A stretch of 64,000 nucleotides of DNA from Symsagittifera roscoffensis. Its lineage: Eukaryota > Xenacoelomorpha > Acoela > Convolutidae. The position numbers and the translations under genes are program-made. Below the pieces are notes generated by a model. The model saw nothing but the letters and a program-made list of their open reading frames with translations. It had not been told where the DNA came from and ran no database searches. The number at the start of each line of letters is the position of its first letter. Within the stretch, counting starts at the first letter, position 1. The stretch spans positions 51,492,028-51,556,027 of the forward strand of contig NC_087062.1 in the NCBI RefSeq assembly GCF_963678635.1. The letters are read 5' to 3'. This document shows, in pieces, positions 54,310 through 64,000 of this stretch.

Positions 54310-56640
54310 TATGGATCAACAATTGTGGAATCGCTTTTCGATAGCATCAGATGATGATTGAAAATTTGTAGACGCCATAATTTAGACGAAATAACAGGAA
54401 AAGAATTGGCAAACAAACATCGAACATTGAAAAGACTAAATTCAGAAATGGTCGATGGAACTACATTGGAAGTTGACAATCTTGTACGAAAAAAAGCAAT
54501 ACCAAGGCAACACAGTCATTCGATTGCAGTAGCAGAAGGAATCATGCAGATGCTAATTCTATGGGACTTAAAGGAAATACCGTGGAAAGAAAAACGGAGG
54601 AACCTGGTCAAAATTCTCTTTTCAGAAACAGTGCTACCCAAATACTCACCTTTTAGTGTTATAAACCATCAGAATTGATCGACACCGCCCTTAGAACGGT
54701 TAGGAACCTCATCAAGAACCCCGACATCAACAGAATTAGCAATCTCACAGCCATTAGCTCTTCCATCATCCTCAGAACCATCAAGAAGTTCATTAACCGC
54801 ATCCTTATACAGGCACCAACATATAAAATTTTCGAAGCAATTTTCGACTACTCGGAAGAGAGCACTGATGAAACTACAAGAATGGCGCACTCCAAAAGGG
54901 TCTGAATGCCTTTGGCGCCAAGTTCTGTTTTAAGTTCGATGTCATAGAATTAGCCTCCAAGGACTAATGGAAGTAGCTGAAAAAGACTCTCAGAGAATAA
55001 AACGCGGTAAAGGTGGTCGCAAAAAAATGTAGGTTCACTTTTTCGACCCGTTTTATGATTACTCGCTTATTTAAGAAAACGGCATCTTCGGAAGATTTCA
55101 AGTACCATTTGGCTCAGGCGTCAAAAATCGGAAACGTTGACAATATTATCAACACCATTCAATCTCGGCTTGAAATTATAGGCTTCAAATCATTCGTTCC
55201 TTCTCCTAGACACGTTCGTCGAGCAACCGCCGAAATAGTGGTTCACTTTACAAACTTCTGTAAGCCCGAGAAATTATTTTCTGGATTTCGAAGTGACCTA
55301 GTTTCTTGCGTCAAAGCAGTTGCGTTTCTTTCAATGAAAACCACGGAGCTTCAAGGATTACGCTTAGATATCTGGGGAGACAGCTGTGAGATTGGTGGTG
55401 TGGAGGTTACCAGGCTCCCGTTCAGGCTCCTCGATGTCAACATTAGTGTACAGTGGACTAGCAGCGTTTTCTGTTTCAAAGGCAAGTCGATTTTGTTTTG
55501 GAAAATTGTCTCTCATGATTATTTGTCTCGGAATCGCTTATATGTTATATTTAGTCAGTATGGTTAACTTTATTTGCTCTTTAACTAAATTAGGCACTTT
55601 GGCTCCACGCAGTACTACCTTCCAAAAAATAAAACTGTCAAATGGAGCAGAGCGCAAAAAATTTCTGCTTACGGACAAAAGCCAGTGCGGAATTTAAGAG
55701 CAAATAGTTAATCATTGTTAATGGAATCCACAGCCAAGGCTTAAACCACTGAGAATTCAAATTTATGAATGTAAGTACCCCTTTGATTAATTTCATCGTT
55801 AAATTCAGCGTACCGTGGAAAAGACAGCAGATACGCTATGGAGCAACGCGTTGGTCCCACCACAGCCGGCGACCAAAAATCGGGTTGGTTGTACAGCCAA
55901 ACAAATTCCCTAATTTTGACCAAACAGGGGGGGGGGGGCCAAAAAGCCATTTTTTCATTTCACCACTGTCTCGATAGGAGGAACAGACAAAGCTGGCAAA
56001 GTGGGTGCAGTCTCTCTTTCTAGAATCTGTGCGCTGATTGTCATCGCTGACAAGGAAGAACTGAAAAAGGCTAGCCCAGAAGAAACTGAAGATCTCTTTG
56101 AAGGAGTAAAATGAAGTTGTTGTTCGCCCCAAAAAAATTGCAGATACGTACGTTAAGTCTGTAAAAGTGCTACAAGCCATCTACCTGAGTCTCGTCTCAA
56201 AAATCCTGGAAAAACCCTCAGGTGCATTACCACTAAAGATGTCAGTGAATTTTTGAGAAAAAACTTGAAAGAATGTACAAAATTACCAAAGCAAGAGGTG
56301 ATTCTAACGCTATAGAGCACAAAAAGAGGGCTGAAACTTACTATCAAGTTTCAATTCTTATCTTTGGAGAACAAAGATTGACTCCCTACAAACTAAAATT
56401 ACTCCTAATGCCACAGCTTGTGGTGAGCAATTTTTTTCGAAGTCCCGGGGAACATTTATGCGAAGCTCTCGAAAAATCCAACCACCATGCGAACAAGGGT
56501 TTTCAAAGTAGGACAATGCGAGGCGGAGGAAGATTGCATAACCAAGACCCATTATTCCTCGAAATGTTTTTTTTTCATTCTGCAAGTTCATCAAATCTGG
56601 CAAGTGATGAACTGCGAGATTTGAAAATAATATGATTTGT
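54310..56640 (+). pseudogene. Decayed protein-coding locus, unidentified family
   Basis: A series of protein-like segments on the + strand in changing frames: 54358-54678 (ITGKELANKHRTLKRLNSE), 54675-54905, 55013-55567 (with LQGLRLDIWGDSCEIGGVEV), about 55975-56115, and 56273-56635 (RLTPYKLKLLLMPQLV and NHHANKGFQSRTMRGGG). Neighbouring segments overlap by a few bases in different frames (54675-54678), which points to frameshifts rather than introns. A run of 13 G at 55926-55938 lies between two segments. Total coding length would be about 750 residues. I have a vague sense of related multi-copy invertebrate proteins but cannot name the family; a mobile-element origin is possible. Confidence 0.5.
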
Positions 56641-56855
56641 TTAATTTTTGCTTAAACATGCCCAAATGTCGTGAAAAAACACCGAAAAGGGATTCAAATC
56701 TACATACATATTTCGACTTTTTTTGGTGAAAATGACAAAAACAATATGATTTGTTTAATTTTTGCTTAAACATGCCCAAATGTCGTGAAAAAACTTTGAA
56801 AAGGGATTCAAATCTACATACATATTTCGACTTTTTTTTGGTGAAAATGACAAAA
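56631..56855. repeat. 114-bp tandem duplication
   Basis: TATGATTTGTTTAATTTTTG and the following bases begin at 56631 and 56745. The copies differ at ACCGAAA/TTTGAAA and in T-run length. It lies just after the decayed locus. Confidence 0.9.
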
Positions 56856-56861
56856 AAATAT

Positions 56862-57030
56862 GCTCGGGTGTTTTTTTTCTCCAGACAAATTCAAATTTTT
56901 GGACGAAAATTTTTATTTTATTTGAAAGATATTGTTGCCCTGAGCTCAAATATATAAAGATATTTCACATGTGATCATTTTTGTGAAGATATGGAGGTTT
57001 ACAGATTGCCAATTTGGCCAATTCGACTTT
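56862..57030. repeat. Dispersed repeat, copy 1
   Basis: TGCTCGGGTGTTTTT..CTGACAAATTC, then a TGAGCT.AAATATA phrase and TTGCCAATTTGG, are shared with 59819-59985 in the same orientation but with many changes. Confidence 0.55.
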
Positions 57031-58489
57031 TTAACTAGCAGTTTTCGACAAACTTTTTTAAGTTGACCAAACTCAATTTCCGAGCGCTCCCAGAATACTA
57101 TGAATATCTTATTTTGATGAAGTTTATTGCACCGCAGACACATTTTTGAAAAGACAGACGCTCCTCTTCAAACGAACGCGCACTCCCTTTCAAAATTAGA
57201 ATGCATTAGCGCCGAATGCGCCTTTAGAATTTCTGACGCTACCGGCTTATTTACATTACGAGCTACTTGCGATAGGAGGTTATTTCTAGATTCTATTTGC
57301 TAAAAATTTTCTTTGTTTCTCAAAAATGGTTGATTTCATGACAAAACTGATTGTCAATTGCAAATCTGTAGAAATTCTTCTAACATATGCTGATCCAAGT
57401 TAGTATTGATAGGTTGCTGATCAACGGTCATATCGGAAACCCTTTAACTGTGACCTGTTTTTTAAACATAGACACCCTTACGCAACTTCAAAGTCAGATT
57501 AGTTTTTAAAATTTAAAAGCAAAACAATCATATCTCTCTTTCTCTCGTTTGCCAACTGAATATACAATGAAATATCAGTTTTGCATATTGCGCGAACTTC
57601 ACAAGGAAAATAAACAATCTGACATCACATATTTTTAAAAAATAATGTCTTCCCGTAACCTTTTTGCCGCCGGAGGGGTCGAACTTGGATTATTGACTTA
57701 TATCAAATTGCCACCTTCTGGTTGACTGTTCATGCGATACACATTATGTGATAAAAACACTTTCCGCCACCTTATTCAACCCATACCGTAGCAAATGGAG
57801 GATAGTTCATTGACTGCATTTTCACCGATGGAGCTATCAACAAACTAATCACACTTTATCTTTCCTTCTCTCAATTATCTCAACCAATCAAGTTTCAGGC
57901 GAGTTTTTTTCCTTACAAATATATAATTATCATTTACTATTCCTGCCCTTGCTATTGACCCGATAAAATTCTTTCTAGGCTCTCAATGATTGGTCCGAAT
58001 AAACTGGCACTATATGTTAGAAAAGGAATATATATTTCCTTTCACCATATATCTATCATCTCTCACAAATTTTTGACGAATACTCTTTGACAGTATCTTC
58101 CTTTTGTCTAAAAAAGTAGTTCACAGCTTCGTGGAGAAGGCCCGGGCCCCAGTCATTGCGCCACTAATTGACACCGTCCTATACCATATCTGGGCTGTTC
58201 GATCAGTTGCGGGGTCACTTATCTGATTGATTGTCCCCAACTATCTCCGATATTTTTTTCTTCCCTACCGAAATTGTCTTGTTTATTTTACAATTATGGT
58301 TAAGGAAAACTTTCTTTTCTAAGAGTTTAAAAGAGTATCATGGCTACTTTTTTATGTTCGCCCTTCTCTTCAGCTTTTTGATTTGATTGCTCATTTAGCC
58401 AGTTATCATTCTTTGAAAAAGCAAGCCGACATTTCAATCGTGAGTACTTCAACCGAACCGCTACAGGTTCTGTATCTGCTCTCCCGGGT
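57031..58489. other. Intergenic, no gene seen
   Basis: No ORF of note, no repeat array. A short CCCGGGCCC-containing patch is at 58140. Confidence 0.5.
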
Positions 58490-58640
58490 TCATCTCCATA
58501 CAAAAAAAAGTTTATCATACAATTCCATACAAAATAATGCGTATCACAACTCCATGCATGGGTTCTATGGCAAAAATGTTTATCATAGGATTTCCGTTTA
58601 TGAAAGTTGTATGATAAGCATTTTTTTCATTAAGTTTTTT
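58490..58640. repeat. Dispersed ATGATAAGCATTTTT repeat, cluster 1
   Basis: Several copies of a word like GTATGATAAGCATTTTTTCC or its variants (TTTATCATACAATTCCATAC inverted). Other clusters are at 60810-61000 and 61495-61570. Confidence 0.6.
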
Positions 58641-60809
58641 TTTTCAGGAAAAACTTTAAAAATAATTTTTTGGCAAGTTTAACTGAGCTTGATTCGTTTT
58701 ATGATTAAGTTAGATCAAGTTGGCCATTTTTCATTTTTTTAACAAAAAAAAAACATTTATATACGATTTCCATTCTTACATATTTATATGCTCGTAAATA
58801 TTTATATACGATTTCAAATTTTTTGTTCAAACACTTTTCAAAAAGCATTTACACAAGTTCAAGTGAGCCAAAATTGGTTTTTTAGTAATTGAAATCACTT
58901 TGATCATCAAATTTATTGATTATTTTTCAACAAGGACCATTATCATTGATTAAAAAATATTGGACATGTTCTTTTGGAAAAAAAAACCAATGGTAATGAC
59001 TCGTTTACAACAAGTAATGATTTGTTTGTGTTCGATTTTTTTTTCACGCTTAATTTTTTATTTCTTAAGTTTTTGGATGACGATTTAGGTTTAGTTTGAA
59101 AAACATTGATGCTCAACATTAAAATCGAATAAAAATATCTGCGGCTAACTTTTGTAAGATTACAGTGTTTGAAAACTGCTCATATGGCTAATTCGAGAAA
59201 ACCAATTCGCGCTAAAGTTTCAAGTTTGTTTGAATGCGCAGAGTACAAAGGATGATTTGAATTACCCGGACAAAACGCATTAAACCAGAAATGTAAAATT
59301 CGTTTTTCTCAAATTGGCTTGAGTTTAGATAGGAAATGATGAAGACAAAATTTGCAGAATAATTATGGTGCATTTTGTTTTGCAAACTTTGGGCCTCAAT
59401 TATGGTTCAATTTTGGTTTTATTGTCAAATAAAAAATATGCTAAAAACCATTGACAAGTCGATAGTTGACATAAATGTATCAAAGTGAGCCTCCTACGTA
59501 GCCAAACAAACTTTAAGGAGAGTATAATCTCCAAACCATTGGGTAAACTAACTTATTTTGCTTATAATTGATTTTTTCTTAAATCAGCACTCTATGAAGT
59601 GATTTATATAGGCTTAGAAATTAATCTATTTGAGTTCAATCATAAGCTAAATGATCCAAACATTGCTTCAATTGACACAAAGCTTATCTTGGACTTGATA
59701 TTGCATTTTCTGAGCAACTGATTTTCTTTGCCGAAAACTACATGAGATAGCTCAAATCGTTACAATTTAATCAGCAATCTTTTTGCTCCTACTTTTGTAA
59801 CGAAAGTAACGGAATATTTGTGCTCGGGTGTTTTTATTCTGACAAATTCGATTCTTTTTCTAGCTTTTTAAAATTTTCATGCAAAAGGTAGTGTGTCTTG
59901 AGCTGAAATATAAAAAGTTATTTTATCTGTGGTTATGTTTTGTCAAGTTCTGTGGGTTTAATTTTTGCCAATTTGGGACAATCAACGCTCGATACATTTT
60001 TCACTATTAACACGTTATTGGAACTTAAATCCCTCCTAAAAATCGTTCCAACTTGAATTGAGACGTGCCAGCTGGTCAATTTAAAAGTGTGCTGTATGCT
60101 AATTATATCGCTCTATGTTTACATAGCGTGTGAAAGATTATTTATTTATCAAAGAAAAACTACAAGAAAAATTTGACTTCGTTTTTCAATTTTTATATTT
60201 TTAAAAACAAACACTAATTCATAAACTTTAAAATGCAGTCGGAACATTTAGGGCTTCGCGCTGACACTAGCAGTTTTCTTCTTTTATAAATATGAGTGTT
60301 TATTTGCGTTAGTTGCTTGCTGTTTTCTCCACAAATTGATCTAGCAAAAGTTCCAAGCCGAACTTCTCGACACTGAGAAAAAATTATTTTGGCATTTTTT
60401 GAAAGACAACGGAATGGCCACTGAAAAGGCTTGATTGTGACACAATTTGACGAATGATGATCAGCCGTGTTGCCTAATTTTTAGCTGTGGTGCCTTGATG
60501 AAACTGACCAGACACCCGAAAACAAAGTTCCTTCTCACTTTCAGTGGTCAAAACAAAAACAACAATTCTAAACGGATAATTCTCGCGTGGGAAGGGGGGG
60601 GGGAAGGTGGTGACTTAATAGGTATTCGAGTATTCGAGACATGTTTACATCCACTTGAAAATAGTTTGAATGACATAAAATTATGAAATAGAATCTCCAA
60701 CAAACGTGGAACGCCAAAACTTACTATATGAACATTAAAAAAATGCATTCAGACAAGAATCAAAAAAGAGAAAAAAATCGATAAAACTGAATAACATCCC
60801 GATTTGACA
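58641..60809. other. Intergenic, no gene; contains dispersed repeat copy 2 (59819-59985)
   Basis: ORFs here are short. The ORF at 60447-60686 has a run of Gly from a G-rich tract and no family signature. 59819-59985 is the second copy of the repeat at 56862-57030. Confidence 0.5.
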
Positions 60810-61000
60810 AAAAATGCTTATAATACTATTTCATGTTATGAAAAAATTGCTTATCATACTATTTCATTCTTAGTCATAGACCAAAAAAAATACTATGAAA
60901 ATAGCATGATTAGCTTTTTTTTCCATACTATGAAAAATTATGATAGGCATTTTTCCATACTATAAAGTTGTATGACAAGCATTTTTTCCATAAATGAAAG
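60810..61000. repeat. Dispersed ATGATAAGCATTTTT repeat, cluster 2
   Basis: At least five units of about 30-40 bp, of the type ..CCATACTATGAAAAATTATGATAGGCATTTTT.., with variants in which the word is partly inverted. Confidence 0.65.
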
Positions 61001-61494
61001 TACCAAAAAATATATCTTTTGAAATTTTGTGTTTCATCCGAAACACCAACCCTGGACTTTTTGTCATAAGAAAACCCATAAGAAACTGCCTTTGGTGATT
61101 TTTGCCACCTACGTTAATTTTTATATTTTACATGGAAATATATTCCAAAAATATAACTTAATTTAACGTGAAAAAACTAAAAATTAATGTAACGATAATT
61201 TTTGGTTTGAAAGTTTCGGTAGTTGAGAAAAAAAGGCCTGTTTTTTTACAAATTTATTTTTATCTTAGCAAATGAAATAAAAAAAATAATCGTGTTTGCA
61301 ATAAAAAACACCTTAACACCTTATAGTAATTTTTGGTTTTTTTGGGTGCAAAACTCACCCTGTACTACGTTATAACCACAAAAAGTCAAATTGCATGCAA
61401 CATTTTTTTTTCGCAAAATTTTATATTTGAGCACAAAAGCAAGTTTGCAACCAAAAAAGGGAATTAAATTTTTCTTACCGCAAAATTGTGTTTT

Positions 61495-61575
61495 TGCTTA
61501 TGAAAACTGTATGATATGCATTTTTTCCATAGTCGCCATACATGAAATTGTATGATAAGCATTTTTCTTTTATGG
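61495..61575. repeat. Dispersed ATGATAAGCATTTTT repeat, cluster 3
   Basis: Two units: GTATGATATGCATTTTTTCC and TTGTATGATAAGCATTTTTC. Same family as 58490-58640 and 60810-61000. Confidence 0.65.
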
Positions 61576-64000
61576 ACGTCAACCCGGGATAAAACGATTT
61601 TTTCTGAGCTAAAGCAAAAATAACTATTGCCTTTTTTATTAAGGTGCTGCAGAGTATTAAGATACAAGGCTAGAGCACCAACCCTGGCAGATCGCTTTCC
61701 TCGATGAGGTAAAAGTAGCCCAAACAAAAGTTTGCAAAAAAATCTTACTTTTTGATTTTTTTTTTTTTCAGATTTTTTATCGACACTCATGTAAAATAAG
61801 ATTCAGTCGGTCAATTGACTGCGTGCTATGAACACAATAACCCTACTCTTGCATTTGTGGGCGTCTATTGTAGCGCCTCTCCGTTTCTGATTGGCGGGGG
61901 GTAGCCCAATTGGTCATTAGGTGGGGAGATTGCTGAATTGATTCTTAGAATTCATATTTTATGAATGAATCTCAAAAAAGCAATTCATATACAAAGAATG
62001 CTGTTTGTTAAGCAAAGAAAATTTTAGGAAAAGTAGTAGATTGTTAATTACATATAGATGGAATATTTACGCGCGGTGAGTTTTTTGGACAGTTTTTGAC
62101 ATATTAATTAGTTTTTTTTAACAGAATGGTTTTCTGCCTTTTCTTTCTCTGGTTTATAACTCATTACCTGTATTGAGGGTCGCGGGTGCTCATTTTATCT
62201 CGAAAAACCATAAATGTGTATTTGAAAATCTTAACATAAATTGTTCATCGTTAGATCCCCTAAATCTTAAGCCAAATTCTTGAAGTTCTTTTCCAAAATA
62301 GAGTAACAGTAATTCAGTATCAGCTCAGTTTGTCAGTTTTTGTTGACTACTAAGCTGAATAAAATTACCCCGATTCAGTAAGCAATGTGTTTATTTAAAA
62401 TCTTTCTGTTCAACCTCGCATTGTTTGTCAATTAAATCATTGAGTAGCCAACAGCTAAAATTACAATTTGTCTTTACTGAGTTTTTTTTGACAAAAAAGA
62501 ACACATAGTAACTTTTATCAGCCGAGTAATTTTTATCAGACAAACCGTAAGTTTGTAACAAATTGCTTCTAGATTTATATCGGGAATTAACGTTTTAGCG
62601 AATCGCGCAACAAAATTGGCAGAGGTGTTTTATTAACGCAAGACTAATTTGATGTTTTTTGATCAACGGTTGAACTACGAGGACAGTTCATTTCTAAAAT
62701 GTTTGTAAAAATTGAATCATTGAAAGTTGCGACCCTCTACCGTGTCCTGATCTTTTTAATGACCCTCTCTACCATGCCGGAATTATTTTTCTTCGAAAAT
62801 CATACCTTATAATAACTATCTTAAGTATGTTACATGCATAAATTAAAAAAAAAAATCTTTTTTTTTTTTCATTATTGTTTTTATCTGTTATTGCGGTGTG
62901 GAAAAACATTCAAAACATTTTCGCAATTCTTTTATATTTTGGGAAGAAGAGTATGTTTTTGATCTTTCACACATGTTCTTTCACGACAAGGCATGAATGG
63001 AAAATGAAAGATTAGAACGCATGAATGAAAAAATAAATCATTTGCATAGCTTCGCGCACTTTTCCGGGCTCTTTCCCTCAGAAAGAGCAAAAACATACTC
63101 TTCAACAGTTAGGACATATTTGAAGATGGTCTTGAGCAAAAGAGTCGCACTCGGGCACTTCGTGACCTCAGGCCGGGCTCTTTTTTCCTCGGGCATCTTT
63201 CAACTATGTTCTAACTACTATAAAGTTGCTATCTTAGAACTTTTCTTAAGACGAAGTTGAAAGCCAGCGGACATTTCCCACATATCTTATAAGAAGATCA
63301 GAGATAAGGGAATTTTTGGAGGATGGTGCTGCTGAATAATCAATTTATAGACTATGCAATCAACTATGCAATTTTCTTCCTAATTGACCGACCCTAGAAT
63401 GTCCTGCCCAAGCAAGCATTAATTTTGAAAAAATATTCTGCTGAAAATATTCATTTAGAACAAGCGCGCTGAATGTACTGCTGTTCAAAATGTTAAGAAG
63501 CAATGGCTGTTTATTTTAAATAGCGCAAAAAATCAATCTTAGTGTTTTTATCGCTTGATTTTATTGATATATTAGATCAACTTTTGCCTCAAATTCAATT
63601 TTTTAATAACCCGAATTTTATCCCCCTAAAAAGGATTTGTCGGAGATCGGAGAGTTAATCCAGGTTTTTGAAACACAGCATGCCAAACAAATCAACATTG
63701 GAAACATATCACTGTAAGGGTCTGACACACACCATGCGAAACACACCACTTGAAGCGAGCAGTCTTATCACTTTTAAAATTTTCATATGACTCATGTCTG
63801 GTATTCAAACACAGTTAACAAAGATTTGGTACGTGTGAGATAGAGGGGTTTCGGTAAAAAACCAAATGTGACAGAGGAGTCCCAAAATTACATTAATTTT
63901 GGGCGAACAACGCAATTACCTAAATCAAAATGCTCCCGTCGTTCGCATTAAAACCTTTTGTCAAACGTAACTAACGTATCGCATTCGCGGCCACTTAGTC
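61576..64000. other. Intergenic, no gene seen
   Basis: No convincing ORF or RNA gene. The 87-codon ORF at 62997-63260 has no recognisable motif. The sequence is AT-rich with several homopolymer runs. Confidence 0.45.

Noticed and set aside
55926..55938. G run as a G-quadruplex regulatory site (also 60592-60602)
   Set aside because: A single uninterrupted run with no promoter or gene nearby; homopolymer length may be unreliable.

Overview
The window is eukaryotic. It holds spliceosomal-type introns, a U2 snRNA-like gene, decayed genes resembling animal Artemis (SNM1 family) and KDM2/KDM7-type JmjC proteins, and several kilobases of LTR retrotransposon with gag, pro-RT-RNaseH-integrase and an env-like gene. 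AT-rich intergenic DNA, many short satellites and this gene content suggest an invertebrate animal. I cannot name the species.

Layout. (1) 1-4613: the 3' part of an env-bearing retroelement on the + strand: the env C-terminal part, an intact 601-aa ORF that overlaps the env stop by ATGA, and about 2 kb of 3' noncoding/LTR-like sequence. (2) 4614-10501: a spacer with a divergent U2 snRNA-like gene between two arrays of near-inverted 20-bp repeats, and a ~148-bp degenerate tandem repeat. (3) 10502-18047: a second, decayed copy of the same env/ORF601 module on the - strand, so the two copies face each other as an inverted pair. Upstream of its env is a further ORF interrupted at a 14-nt homopolymer. 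(4) 19240-33585, - strand: Ty3/Gypsy-type gag and pol. A 6.19-kb stretch (21214-27400) is tandemly duplicated as 27401-33585 with only about ten differences seen by eye. Order and strand would allow regions 3 and 4 to be one very large gag-pol-ORF-env-ORF element of about 16 kb; two abutting elements is the alternative.

(5) 31287-41829 and 42247-52915 form a second, larger tandem duplication of about 10.9 kb. Each copy carries retroelement gag, a truncated Artemis-like gene, a degenerate repeat block, an acidic ORF, a RING exon, JmjC exons, a cysteine-rich exon, three short hairpins and an 18-bp satellite that flips orientation around a hairpin. The two Artemis-like copies carry different lesions. 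The JmjC copies share an in-frame TGA. (6) 52916-64000: short repeats, a decayed unidentified multi-segment gene (54310-56640), dispersed repeats and long stretches with no gene that I can see.

Almost all protein-coding sequence here is retroelement or decayed gene. The RING exon and the JmjC exons with good splice signals are the best candidates for living host genes. The best candidates for undescribed biology are the 601-aa ORF coupled to env, the altered branch-site-recognition sequence of the U2-like gene, and the possible JmjC-RING gene.
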